Notes: generated from the letters alone by a model not told the origin. Positions 46,220 through 58,090 are shown, counted from the stretch's first letter. The stretch: DNA of 64,000 nt from Rosa chinensis (GCF_002994745.2 NC_037092.1:23089001-23153000), one strand, 5' to 3'. Translations and numbers: made by a program.

Positions 46220-47100
46220 TATGGGTAGGATCCGATAAGAGTATACCACCCATTTTTGGTTTGTGGGTCAATAACTAAGCTTTGAGATGCGTACTTTTTT
46301 AATTGCACCGAAACCGGTTGGACCCGGGTATGGATCCTATTGGTCCGTTTGGCACACGTATGGGCATCCATCCGGGGTTATGAGGTCAGTCAAGTCGCCC
46401 CAACAAATGCAAAAATATTGAGATTTTTTCTTTTTAAATTTCAGTAATTGCATCTTCACCTTTGTAATTGGGGAAAAATTGCACTTCCCCCTTCTTATTT
46501 TTGTTTTTCGTATGTACAAACAGGTCGGTTATTCGGTTTGATAACCTTTGTTCCATCATCTTCTTTGTCGATAGCATTCTTCCGATCTCGTCTGATTGTC
46601 AAATCTCGTGGTTCATCTCAGATGAGTATTTCATCACTAGAGTTCAACGTTGTTGTAAATTGGAAGAGAAAGAGAAGAAAGTGAGTTACCTAAAAGCAGT
46701 TGTGTTATGGCTGAGCTGGTTGTAGAGTCAAGGAATTAAGCAAAGAGAGACTCGAAAGTTATGAAACCAATTAACTGACCAAATCAAACCGTTTCATAAT
46801 AGGTTGGTTTGGTTCAGGCTTGACTAGAAAATGGTTGTTAATTGGTCGATGAACAAGCCTAAACTAAAATAGTCAGTTGGATTTCATTTTACTTCCTAAT
46901 TTAAGCGAAATATTAAAAAGATATGCGAAGTGTTAATACAATTTCTCTTATTAAAAAGAAAATAATGCGTAAAATTGTGGGCTAGTAGAGTAAATAATGA
47001 AAATGGAGTAGGCCTCCTCAACATTAAACATAAATAGCGCGAGGCCTCCGCTACTTGGAGTCTTAAACTGAACCAACCGCCATATACCCTTCTCAGCCTT
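46220..47100. other. Shared upstream region of the BED gene and NADK3
   Basis: About 0.9 kb between divergent genes. An ATAAATAG box at 47028-47035 is a candidate TATA for NADK3. No other gene recognised. Confidence 0.45.
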
Positions 47101-47119
47101 CCGTGAGAGAGAACGAGAG

Positions 47120-47122
<3 letters not shown>

Positions 47123-47155
<33 letters not shown>
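47123..47155. repeat. (GA)n microsatellite in the NADK3 5'UTR
   Basis: GA repeats end two bases before the NADK3 ATG at 47158. Confidence 0.9.
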
Positions 47156-47157
<2 letters not shown>

Positions 47158-49546
47158 ATGGCGAGGAGGAGATTGTTGGTGCTGCTAAAACCGTTCGACG
47201 TTTACCCAGCTTCCCAATCCGACGGCCTGTCTCGCATCACCAGCCTCCAGGTAATCACACTTTCCTCTTTGTTTGATTCAATGCTCGCTACAATATGAAA
47301 CCTTTCCGTGGATCATCACCTTTCAAATGTTTACCTTAATTGTTTGTGAAATGCTTAAAGTTGAAAACTTTGATTTGAATGCTTTGTGGGTTTGGTTTAT
47401 TTGGTTCTGCTTTGTAAATTACAAGGGAGAAATGAGAAAAAATAAATAAATTTGTATTTTTTTTTGGTTCAAAACATTAATGAATGCAAGAACTTGATAT
47501 TGAGGTTGAATTTGGGACTTAGAAGTGAGAAAGTAAAGTTCTTTGCAGTTGGAATAAGTATATTATGCTTCGAGATGGGAAATATGGTGAAGGTTTCATG
47601 TGTTTATGGCAAATATGTAATCTTGATTTCACTAGTTCAATCCAGTAAGTAAGAATATTTCATACCCAAAAAAAAGAAAAAGAAGGCGATGACATATTAG
47701 GTATTCTATAAGTTTTTCCCACAACGAAGCTTTGCCTTTGTGATTAGTGGAGATTGCAAGTTTAAGATCATAATATCTGTTCTGTAGAATATGTCTTGGT
47801 CGTGAAACTATGTGCCAGGAAATAATACAGTTAGACTTAATCTTGAGACGATTTCTTCAGCTAAAGCACTTGGACAATAGGCGAAAGGTGCACAAGGATG
47901 CAATAAACTTTTGTCAGAATATTTTGCGGCACAAGCCTGTTGAGTGGAAAGCTCTACTGCGTAACGATATAAGGCAGCCCATCCATGATGTGGACCTTGT
48001 TATTACAGTTGGTGGTGATGGCACCTTACTACATGCTAGCCATTATATTGATGACTCTGTTCCAGTTCTAGGAGTGAATTCTGACCCTACCCGACCTGAA
48101 GAGGTTAGTTTCTTGCTTTGGCTAAGCCCATAGAGTGTTGGTTAGCCTTTGTATGGGCATATTACTTTCCTGCGTTTTACTTAATCTTTTCTTGTAATCA
48201 ATTCATCCTTTTTCTGTTTTTGCGGATTATAGATTAGAATCTCATAAATTATTTACTGTATTTCATTTGGTTAGGTGTTAAGGCACAGCAATGTGTATGA
48301 TGCGACTAGAAGCACAGGCTATCTTTGTGCTGCAACTGTTGACAACTTTGAACAGGCAAGACTTTCTAAGATTATTTCATGAATTTGACCCAAAGAAAAT
48401 CAGAATGGAGGCCAGGCTGTAGTTTGGCTAATCTGTTGTGAGGTTTATAAAAGCAGTCATTTGGAGAAAAGATCTATGAACAAAAAGTTAAGAATTAATC
48501 TCCAGTCTAAGTCTTTAACTGATGCTCAACCTTTTAGTGTCAAGAAATATTTCCATCAAAATGTTTCGTAGTGCAACTTCTCACCATTATTCACTTGCCT
48601 TACGGGAGAGTACTCAAATAAAACCTCGTTGTCTGCCAAAGCCTTCCTGCTGTGGTCTTAAAGGCATCTAGAGTGTGTAGCACAAAATGATGTTTCTTAC
48701 TGGGTCATATTGGTGGGTTCTATGTAGCGGAAGCCCAATTGCTCAGGTGCAAAGCTTAGTTAAGTCTTTTCGTTATGAACTTATGAGGTTGCTCTGCACA
48801 ACCTCAAGTCAGACCATTTATCTGTTTTTCGAGTTATGGAATCGATGCTTTGTGAAAAATCAGTGTTCTTCAGCCCAGGGCAGACCTTCCATTTTGCTTG
48901 CAAATTTTAGAACTAATCTTTTGATAATTACTCTTTCCAGATACTGGACAACATCATAGAGGATCGAATTAGTCCTTCCGATCTGAGAAGGATCTCCATA
49001 GGTGTAAACACACAAGTGATCTCAACTTACGCTCTTAATGATATTTTAATTGCACATCCATGTCCAGCAACACTTTCACGGTTCTCATTCAAGTAAGGCG
49101 CCCCCTTGGTCTCACACAAATAGCCATACATTTGACCTTTTTTTTTTTATTGGCATGTATTAAATGCGTTCTTTAAAACAAAATATATTTATATATTGAA
49201 GGTCTTTGTTTGCAGAATTAAAAGTGATTACCAGCCATGCTCTCCTTTAGTGAGCTCTCGATCAAGCGGTCTAAGAGTTTCAACAGCTGCGGGAGCAACA
49301 GCTGCAATGCTTTCAGCTGGCGGATTTCCAATGCCCATATTATCTCAGGACCTCCAGTATATGGTAAGAGAGCCCATTGCATTAGGAGCAGCCTCAAGCT
49401 TTATGCATGGGTTTATTAATCCTCAACAGTCCATGGAAGCTACATGGTTTTGTAAAGAGGGAATCATATACATTGATGGTACTCATGTCCGCTGTTCTGT
49501 AAAAAATGGGGATCGCATCGAGATATCTTCCAAGGCCCCAGTTTGA
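47158..49546 (+). CDS. NADK3: NAD(H) kinase, NADK3 type; C-terminus frameshifted
   Basis: NADH kinase phosphorylates NAD(H) with ATP to make NADP(H); the plant NADK3 class is peroxisomal/cytosolic. Exons: 47158-47250 (MARRRLLVLLKPFDVYP), 47861-48103, 48275-48355, 48941-49092, 49216-49546; the phases join without a break, giving 299 residues. The catalytic motif VITVGGDGTLLHAS, then GVNSDPT, NDILIAHPCPA and SSGLRVSTAAGATAAM follow the family. The third intron begins GC (48356). The last exon ends SSKAPV and a TGA; one extra T there would continue with LKVFLPH, the family's usual C-terminus, before a further stop. So about ten or more residues are lost by a 1-bp deletion near 49543, or the assembly has an error. 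It is convergent with HEI10. Confidence 0.88.
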
Positions 49547-50458
49547 AGGTTTTCTTGCCTCACCGTGTACAGCACGTTAGTGGTTTATGAGGAGGCCAAG
49601 TTACAATGAAAATGATAGTAGAGAAACATTTTGTAAATATGGCTGGTGCATATATGGGGCACTTCCGTAGACATGAGTCCACGTTTACCTTTTGATTCTC
49701 TGCTTCTGAAGGGAAATCTACGAATTTTGGAATGATTTTGCATCTTAGATTGTTCAATACAGCCTGTAGAATTTGGCGTACAAGATGCCTAGATTTCCTT
49801 GAAATCTTGAATTTTAGAGTACAATATGGTGTAAACGGAGACAATTCATATGTAGTGACTACCCGGATACACTAGGATTTCACTGCTAGCATCGAGTTTG
49901 ATTCAAAATCCACCATAAGCACTAATATTGACCAAGTAGATTTGAAGCAAAGGACAATAATGTTCTTTGAAGACATCCAAAGTTTATATCAACATGCTAT
50001 ATCAAAGTTCTGCTTTCACGAATGGCATGTCAGTAGGCTCTTGTATTTCATGTAATTCGTCTCTAGAGAGTGATAAAATGCAACCTCTATGTACTGACAG
50101 TACTACTAATATCTGCCAGTTAAGGTAATTACATAAGGGTTTCTGTGGAGAAAAGGGGAGATGAATCATCATCAGGGACACCATTTCCGTGCCCAAAACC
50201 ATGTTAAAGCTGCTTCGCCCAAAACACACAACTGAAGTTGGAGAAAATCTATAGCAAATGATGTCAGGATAGCTGATTAATGTTTCTGTTGCAGCATTGG
50301 AATCTTATGAACTGATGATTGTAGGATTATTATATACCATCTAGCATGACTTTCTGTGAACCGCAAACCCTCAACTTCAAGCCTAGAACCTGCAAAATCA
50401 GGTCATGAAGATTCAGCAATAAGTAGGCTATGTAAACTTACGGAACTAAGATTGCAAC
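49547..50458. other. 3' flanks of the convergent NADK3 and HEI10
   Basis: Probable 3'UTRs of both genes. No other coding signal or repeat noted. Confidence 0.5.
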
Positions 50459-52629
50459 TTACGTGAACATCTGAGGACGACGGGAGAGCTGAGGCCTCTT
50501 TATTGGGGAGAATAACATGTTCCTTAAAGTCGTTGAGGGGTTGCTAGCTCCGGATCCAAACATTGGGTTAGCACCAGGCCTTCTGTTCACAGCATCGACT
50601 GGCATAGCAGCTTGTTTTGCCGGTGAGATAGAGACATCAAAAGGACCACCCGAGTTTGAACTATTCTGTCTTGCTGGCCATATATCCTCTTTTGGCCCTG
50701 GAGTTTCAGGAGTAAGGACCCGCCAATCTGCAAGAAATAAGTCAACTGGTTTTGGAAGTACTTGAGCTGAAAAAAAAAGAAGGCTATATAACTCAAGTTA
50801 TACCATCAAATGTCAAAACTTGTGGCTCCAAAAGTATTATTTTCTGTACATGATTTTTCTTTAGTGTTTTGCAATATAATTATTAGTATCGCATGGAATA
50901 AAATCCTTGATTGGAAAATATTGAAGTATATGCAACTTTGAAAGAAAAAGAATTACCTTTTCTAACAGCCTCTCTGCGATCCATAACGTTAGCCTGGTTT
51001 GAGAAAAGATCAGGTTCATTTCTGGAATAGAAATTTGTTGCAGGTTGGATGGCATTTCGTTTAACTGATTCGTACTCACTCCTCAATTGATCATACATTT
51101 CATCCAACTTTCTCTTCTGTCTGCAACATAAATAGTCAAAAAACAATACTCATCCCCAATACTGGAACTATATGCCTCAGGAAATGGAATCAGTAGGGTA
51201 GGGACACAAGACCTGGATTTCTCTGAATATTTTTCCTGGAGCTCCTGCTTATCCTTGGACAAGCTCTCATTTTCTTGCTCCAACATTTCGCACTTCTTGG
51301 CATATTTCTGGCACTGAGACTGCATCTTTTGCAATTGCTCCATGAACTTTTCTTGCATTGCTTCACATTTCTGCCGGTATTGACCTGCTACCATGCTCAA
51401 CTTGCGCTGCATTATCAATTCCTTTTGCCCAATATAGAACATGACACTTCTGTGTGCACTCTTCATTACTAGTATTGATTGTTAAGGGAGATATACAGAG
51501 AAAGTTGTCACAAACATGGAGAAAAATTGCTGACAATATAAAATGGATATAGTTTGGTCACTCCCTTCAATGAAAAGAGATGCAGCAATCATCATATGCA
51601 AAGAAGAAGGAAAAAAAATAAAAAAAGGATACATATATCTGGAGACACTCCAGTCATGGCCATCTGCAACATTAGCAAGGCAGAAAGATAAGGTACAGAA
51701 GCAGAAACAATAGAAATAGGAAAGCAACAGTACCTTAAAATGGGGCAGATTTCACTAGATTACAATAAGATAAGATATGAAGATAAGCAAAGTATGTTCA
51801 TAACAAACACTTGCTTACATTTATCCATTCATCATTTGGATTGACATCCACAACTTTCATATGACTGCCAAGAGGAAAGCAAAAATGAGAAAGGCAGAGT
51901 GGAAATAGAAAATCTGTTCTAGGCAACTATGAAAAATGATTGTACATTGCTTCTATCTAAAACCCAAGTATCACTACTGGCAGTCTGGCTGGAACTATAT
52001 AGCTCTGTTTTGTGGTTCTAGCCCATCGAATGCTTGCAGCAGCAGAAAAATACTGCAGTACCATCAGTGCTAGAAAGAGACCAAAGTTCGTTCATCGAGC
52101 AGCAAGTCCATTTAGTGCATACTTCTAGTTACAGTATCATTATACTTAATAAAATGACGGTAATAGTATACTTATTTATTATTCATGGTAATACACAAGG
52201 ACACAGAAGTACAACCTATAACTTATGTCTGTTCAAGTAAGGTTGTTGGTTATCTTTCATCTATGCTTGGCACAGTTGTACATTTACAAAACCCAAAACC
52301 AGAAGGATCTATATCCCTAAAAATATGCTACGGTTTCAAAGATCATATGAATAACTTACCTCTTAGAGAGCACTTGATCACAAATGGGACATGCTCCATC
52401 ATTGCTAAGGATCTTGTTAGCATCCTCTGTGCCTTTTCACAATGTTAAGGAAGTTCATATAACAAAATACCTGTGAACCCTATTTCCAAAAAGAAAAAGG
52501 AGAAAGAAACATTAAAGTCACACAACTTTAGAGGCAGAAATTTCCTCTACAAAGGATACAGAGAAGGTGGCCACAGGTTGTTGAGATGGCCCGGCCTTCC
52601 AATTCACGCCAACACGCATTGCATCTCAT
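50459..52629 (-). CDS. HEI10: HEI10 meiotic crossover RING E3 ligase (CCNB1IP1 homologue)
   Basis: HEI10 is a Zip3/RNF212-family SUMO/ubiquitin ligase. It marks recombination sites on meiotic chromosomes, concentrates at a few foci and promotes class I crossovers; dosage sets crossover number. Exons on the minus strand: 52629-52560, 52432-52360, 51864-51819, 51663-51633, 51468-51213, 51120-50957, 50727-50459. Phases are consistent, 302 residues. An N-terminal C3HC3D-type RING (MRCNACWRELEGR, TTCGHLLC, CPICDQVL) is followed by a coiled coil (about residues 90-190: MQSQCQKYAKKCEMLEQENE), the conserved QKRKLDEMYDQLRSEYESVK block, and a Ser/Pro-rich tail ending LFSPIKRPQLSRRPQMFT. No lesion is seen, so it is probably the functional gene. 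E2F-like sites lie upstream. Confidence 0.93.
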
Positions 52630-53999
52630 TTCAACCTTCAATCTCTAATGACATGGCAAATCTGGGGCATATAGAACATATTAATCAAAAACACACATCT
52701 CAAGGGTTTCCATCTAAGTTATATACTTATATGCCTCATGGTATGAGTTTCAAATAAGAGCAAATTGTACTATGAGAATACCAAGATGCTTGTCCATCTT
52801 GAAGAAGGAACAAGCTTGTGCAGTGTGACTCAGAGATACTAAGAAATTACCAGAATGCAAATGAAAATGTCCAATGAAGACAGTGACCTATGAAGTAAGA
52901 GCGAATTATACTATGAGAATACCAAGATGCTTGTCCATCTTGAAGAAGGAACAAGCTTGTGCAGTGTGACTCAGAGATACTAAGAAATTACCAGAATGCA
53001 AATGAAAATGTCCAATGAAGACAAGGAGATGCTAAGACATTCATAGCTATTGCAAAAGCAATGGATTCTCAAAAGCATCTTACAAGAAATTTCCAAATAT
53101 TGAACAGTTTCTGAATCGAAGATGCTATAATCTTTCTCATAGGCCTCAAATTCATCTCCATGGAGCTTTTGGTCAATAATTTAAATGTTCCATAACTTTA
53201 GGTTATAATCAACATTATCAAACTCGCCACAAATTCTTGGATTTAGTGTAGATTGGGTGCTGTTAAAAACAGCTATTATCTGACAATTCCACAGCTCTCA
53301 AAGTGTGACAAAAGATAAATCCACTACATCCACAGGGTTCAACAAAACAAGACAAGGAAATAGTGATAATACTTTAACTATGAAATACATATTATAACCA
53401 ATTCTACCAAAGCAATGAATAATGTTCTGGAATTAGACCTTTGGTTCATCTCGACAGAAAACAAAATCAGAGAAAGAAAATATCTTCAAGTTCATTTGAG
53501 AGCACAATTCAGAGGTGATTCTCATCAATAAGCAATCAGCCGTTCAAAATTTCAAGTTCGTTTAAGTCTGTAACGAGCAAGCAAACAGGCACAGGAAAGC
53601 TTCGAATTAAACTTTTACATGGAATCGTACCTGAATCACAACCAAAACTCGGTGCCAAAGCTTCGAATTCGTTGCTAGTGACCAAAGCTCGCAGATGATC
53701 AAAATCTAGACCGGCTGATTATGATTTTCCGGTTCACTAACTTCGCCGCTTCTCGAATTGTGCACCGATTCGTACACTAAGCTTCCAGAAATTCCAGAAA
53801 TAAGAAAGAAAAATGAAAAATCATAGATCATAGGATGAAGAAATTAGCGATTAACCAAAAAAACGACGGACGAAAACCTAGCGAAGATTTGTAGAGGAAA
53901 ACAAAACTCGAACCTTTTCTTTGTGTCGTCGTTTCCGATCGGAGAAATGAGGTCGGCGCAACTAGGAGGAAATGCAGAGAGAGCGAGCCGAAGAAAACC
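52630..53999 (-). other. HEI10 5' region (leader and probable 5'UTR intron)
   Basis: On the minus strand a donor-like GATTCAG/GTACGATT near 53632 suggests a 5'UTR intron between an upstream leader (up to about 53990) and the ATG exon. It contains the 141-bp tandem duplication. No other gene seen. Confidence 0.4.
52756..53037 (+). repeat. 141-bp tandem duplication in the HEI10 5' region
   Basis: AAGAGC(A/G)AATT(G/A)TACTATGAG starts at 52756 and again at 52897. The two 141-bp units differ at only about two positions by eye, so the duplication is young. Confidence 0.92.
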
Positions 54000-54005
54000 T
54001 AGGCG

Positions 54006-54031
54006 TTTTGGCGGGTGAATTTGGCGGGAAA
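54006..54031. promoter_or_regulatory. Paired E2F-like sites upstream of HEI10
   Basis: TTTTGGCGGG (54006-54015) and TTTGGCGGGAAA (54020-54031) match the E2F/DP consensus (TTTSSCGS). They lie just upstream of the proposed HEI10 transcription start, as expected for an S-phase/premeiotic gene. Role inferred. Confidence 0.5.
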
Positions 54032-54850
54032 AGTTCTTGCTCTGGAAGATGGTGAACAGCTTCTGATTTGAATCAGAATTTCTGAGCTTTGTTTGTGTGA
54101 GAAAGCAACGCTCTCTATTTTAAACTCGTGAATCTCGGGTCGGGTTTTTGTTTTGGTATAGAATCGAGTCGGGTTAATTTTGAAAGTCCGAGAACGCGAC
54201 GTTCCATATCCGAGAAGTGTCTGTGTGCGCGTGCATTTTTTTTTCTTTGGTGAAATGTAAAGTAATTGATTTTTTTTTTTGGACATGAAATAGAATTATT
54301 GAGAAAAACGCTTTCCAAAAGTAACAAAAATTCATTATTAAAAAAGAAATTATAACCATTCGAACAATTTCAATCACTAAGAGTTATTACAAATGTATAA
54401 TTGACTAAAATCGCCCTAAGACCCTTAATACTAAATATATCATGTAGCACTACTCTCTAATTATACATACAAAGTATTTGTTTGGATGAGGCCCGATTTG
54501 CATTATTTTTCAACACATATTTTTGTAGGTATCAATGTCTAGCCTCTTAGTTAGATTTGGTTCCAACCCTTCATTTCAAAAGAAATATTAAAAAGACAGA
54601 CTTTGGTGAGCATTCTCAAAAATCAATTCTCATTTTTCTAGATAAAGAGGATATAGAGAATATAACATTCTAAAAAAAAAAAAAAACACATTTAACAAAA
54701 CAAATGTTGAATCATGATTAGACAAATTCTTGGTGATGGTCTCATTCATAAAGAAGGAACTTTAATATCATAATATGAAAGATAACAAGACATAAAACAA
54801 CATGAATTGCAAACGTACCATCGTGAGCTTGAAGCGTAGTGAAATTTCTA
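54032..54850. other. AT-rich spacer
   Basis: No gene seen; several A/T homopolymer runs. Confidence 0.5.
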
Positions 54851-54938
54851 GGGGCCGTGACCACTTACTCAATTTCAGTCTAAAAATGACCCACATACTC
54901 CACTAAAAGTTTTTTAATCTCTTTTACCCAATTTAAAC

Positions 54939-54960
54939 ATGAATGACAATGTTACCCTTA

Positions 54961-54994
<34 letters not shown>

Positions 54995-55520
54995 CAGATC
55001 TAAAACCACCATAACCACATGCCCCCGCCCCCACGACAACCAGCTCACCTACACCGGCGGCGAGACCAAGATCCTCGCCGTCGAACGCACCATCAAGTTC
55101 CCCGCCCTCGTCGCCAGGGTCTCTGCCCTCTCCGACAGCGACGTGTCGTTCAAGTACCAGCTCCCCAGGGAAGACCTCGACTCCTTGATCTCCATCACCA
55201 ACTCGACTCAGCTCGTCTTCAACCTCACCGAACAGTACCAGGACCTAACCGAAGCCTTCCAGAACCTCGACTTCGACGGCAAGATGACGCAGGCAAACGA
55301 CAAGTCGTTCATCGTCTTGGACTTCGGGCTCAACCGCTCACGCAGGCTCACACTCGACAACGATGGCAACCTCCACATTTACAGCTTCGATCCGAGTATT
55401 GCGGACTGGACAGTTGTCTGGCGACTCCGGGGAGGGGCTGTAGTGGTGGCGGCGGCGGCTGAGGTGGGAGCGGTCTACGGGAACGGGAGAGGGAGCGTGA
55501 GCAGCTTGGTGCGCTGGTAA
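54939..55520 (+). CDS. Chimeric ORF: PB1 domain fused to lectin-receptor-kinase fragment
   Basis: Open frame of 193 codons inside a Pack-MULE. Residues about 29-88 are a PB1 domain start (PRPHDNQLTYTGGETKILAV, FKYQLPREDLDSLISITN, with the acidic OPCA-like EDLDSL), as in PB1-only or PB1-kinase proteins. Residues about 89-163 (NLTEQYQDL, then RSRRLTLDNDGNLHIYSFD, DWTVVW) match the extracellular part of G-type lectin S-receptor-like kinases of the ZmPK1 class. The junction is seamless (ITN/STQ). The tail from about 165 is Gly/Ala-rich of other origin. The start Met lies in element-derived, CT-repeat sequence. Whether it is transcribed is unknown; it has stayed open despite its mosaic origin. Confidence 0.6.
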
Positions 55521-55904
55521 CCTAAATGTGATTGGGTTTGGGTTGGGTACTCCAGGTTCGATCGCGCGGTGGTGACGTGAACATGGTGCAACAGGCGACG
55601 GAGTTCCTGGATTGGTGGCGGCGGTGGATGCGGTCGGTGTCCGGGTAACTGACTTGCAGGAGGGTGGAGAGGGGGTTGGGCTAGGTCAGCCTTGTTGGAC
55701 CTTAGGCCTTGACTTTCCTTTAGGGCCACTCTAGACTGTTGCTTAGTTTTTTTTCCGATAAATCCCCACTATTTTCTAGTGGTTCAGGTCTATTTTGTCC
55801 TACTTTGGTAGCTTTCCCTTTATTTTGGTCTAGTTTGTCTAATCTATTCTAGCTGAATTTCTTCTATGAGTCTTTTTAGAGGTGTTATCTATATTTCTAC
55901 TACA

Positions 55905-56175
55905 ATTGGGGGGCAATAATATGATTATTGGGGGGCAATAATATGATTATTGGGAGACAATAATATGAGTATTAGGGGACAATAATATGCATATAAATTG
56001 ATCAATTGTGCCTGTAGTGTATTCATTTTGGTTTTGGGAGTTTATGCAATTCACTGGAGAGCAATAATATGATTATTGGGAGACAATAATATGAGTATTG
56101 GGGGGCAATAATATGATTACTGTGGGACAATAATATGATTACTGGGGGGCAATAATATGGTTACTGGGTATTATT
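55905..56175 (+). repeat. ~22-bp GGGGGGCAATAATATGATTA repeats in MULE copy B
   Basis: About eight units in two clusters separated by a 60-bp unique piece shared with copy A. Copy A has only two or three units, so the array expanded here. Confidence 0.85.
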
Positions 56176-56482
56176 AGGGGGGCAATAAATTCAGATGCCG
56201 GAATCCGGTCACCGGTCGCCGGAGTCGGGTTACCAGTCACCGGAGTCCGCCACCGGAGTCCGCCACCGGAGTCAAGCAAGGTCTCCAATGACTTATTTCT
56301 CTAAGTGACAAAAAAGGAGAGGGCAAAATTATCTCAAAAATAAATAAAAATGAATTAAAAAATACTTAATTGGGTATCAGGGAAATAATCTCTTAGAGTG
56401 TTTGAGTAAGTGGGCAATCTCTTACAGTGTTTAGGTAAGTGAGCAATTTTAAAGCTAAAATTGGGTAGATGATCATTTTTTC

Positions 56483-57402
56483 ATACATGGAATTTGTTTC
56501 CCCAGTCAAACTGAGGCGTTTCGCGTTAAGGTAAATATTAACGCTTGTTTGAAGCCCACCACTCATAATAACAGTCCCTAAGGAAGTATCTAGTTAACAG
56601 GTGAAACCAAACCACCATATCGAACCTCAAGTGATTAGTAGCAGCAGGCATGCAATAGCAGTATCATATGTCATGAGTTGTAGTAAAGGCAATAAAGCTG
56701 TTAACAGTAAAACAGATTCATGTACTAAATCTACCAGGCCATATGCACAAAAAAAGCAGGAAAGTTCACAAGCTGCAACTTCTGATAATTAACAGCTGAG
56801 AACTGGAGCCGATTCAGTAACCTGGAAATAAAGAAAACAGCCAAATCATGAGGGAACTTTGTAAAGTACATAATTAAAAGGCAAAACGTAAATATGCATG
56901 AAGTGAAAAGTTTACGGATATATAAATAAGTAAATATTGAGTAAAAGGATGATGAATTATACGAAAAAAAAAAACTCGAAAGCGATGAATATGAAGTTCA
57001 ACAATTAACAACAGAAATATGAAGATAGAGGGAGACTACAGCAGAGGAGGAGAAATAGTAAAGCCGTTTTGACCAAATCAAATTCACACGTTGATTAGAA
57101 AATGATAATTAATATCTGATAAAGCTAGTATAAGCGCAACCGATTCTGAAAAAGGAGACTTCTGATAACAATTCTGCACTAAAAGCTATGAGCACATTTG
57201 ATTGGTGGAACACATACATATTTCAAATTTGAGCAAACAAAAGCAGAGCAACTCAAGCACTGAATTTCTTTACCTAATTAAAGTCGGCGGAGAACTGCTG
57301 GAAGTTCCGGTTTGCACGACGGGAATGGTGGAAAGGTTCTTGCCTGGAGTGATCATAATTGTGTTGGTTGCCGGGCGTGGAGGAGCACAAGCGCCTAATT
57401 AT
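56483..57402 (-). other. Left flank of the second Pack-MULE; possible exons of an unknown gene
   Basis: On the minus strand an acceptor TTTCCAG near 56822 and a donor-like TTAG/GTAAAG near 57270 bound stretches with open frames (for example ITPGKNLSTIPVVQTGTSSS near 57290-57350). The frame appears to continue on the far side of the Pack-MULE (58396-58480). I do not recognise the product. The stretch 56850-57180 is A-rich without features. Confidence 0.3.
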
Positions 57403-57560
57403 GGATCCGGCTTCTCTAAAGTGAGAAGTCAATGAATTTACTTCAATTTCATAAAATCTGGACTCTTTGTCTAATCTAAGGGTCATGAAAATTGACAAAT
57501 CACTCTTTCATTAATTTTTTTATTTTAGTTTAAACCACGGTTAACTTGCAGTTAACTAAA
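57403..57560 (+). repeat. Left TIR of the second Pack-MULE
   Basis: Inverted match to 58225-58395 over about 155 bp, roughly 85-90% alike by eye. Confidence 0.8.
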
Positions 57561-57724
57561 AAAAAAAAATGTCTGGGATTTCTGGTCAATATTTCTACCC
57601 TGCATCAAGTTTCTTTAACATGCAAGGATACCTTCTTCATTTTATAGTGTAAACTAATTTGATCAATCCTAAATTAAGAATCGAGTTTGGTAAAAATTAA
57701 TTAGTCATATAGGAAATAACATAC

Positions 57725-58090
57725 CTTTATAGTTAACGATTCCTTCATGAATCAACTCTGGGATACACAATTTCAACACCAAAGTTGCAGCTGCTGCAGG
57801 CCAAAAGCCAATTAACCACCATCGCAATCTTCATTTTTCTTGCCACTTCTAGTGCCCACCCACAACTCTCATCAACAATTAGCCAACTGATTTTTTCTCC
57901 TTCCCCGGCCTTGGTTGATTCTCTCAATGAGCTCCTCCAACGTTTGGACATGAATTCTTGTATTACTTCAGTTAACAAATGTATCAAATTCTTATCCTCC
58001 CCGGGTTCTAGCCCTTCTAGAATTGAAACCAGATATATATGATCATCCCCATGTAACTTTCATTAGCCATGGAATTAATGAGAAGAGAAC
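57725..58090 (-). pseudogene. Captured UDP-glycosyltransferase fragment, UGT83-like
   Basis: Read on the minus strand, in three frames, the pieces follow a plant family-1 glycosyltransferase N-terminal domain: DHIYLVSILEGLEPGEDKN, LEELIERINQ, KISWLIVDESCGWALEVARK, then FWPAAAATLVLKLCIPELI and HEGIVNYK before a donor-like GTATG. The order and spacing resemble the UGT83A type (from memory). Frameshifts lie near 57935-57945 and 57795-57810, so it cannot encode an enzyme, and the PSPG box is absent. It differs from the UGT piece in the first Pack-MULE. Confidence 0.75.

Larger units (their letters stand above)
54851..56482. mobile_element. MULE family copy B (Pack-MULE) carrying a chimeric ORF
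   Basis: Same family as copy A: the left end reads GGGGCCGTGACCACTTACTC, and the right 490 bp (AAATTGATCAATTGTG onward) parallel 40135-40547, including GGGCAATAATATG repeats, CACCGGAGTC-type motifs and AATACTTAATTGGGTAT. No matching 9-bp duplication remains, so the copy is older or its ends have decayed. The interior at 54990-55860 is GC-rich (unlike the flanks) and contains host gene fragments fused into one reading frame. Confidence 0.8.
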
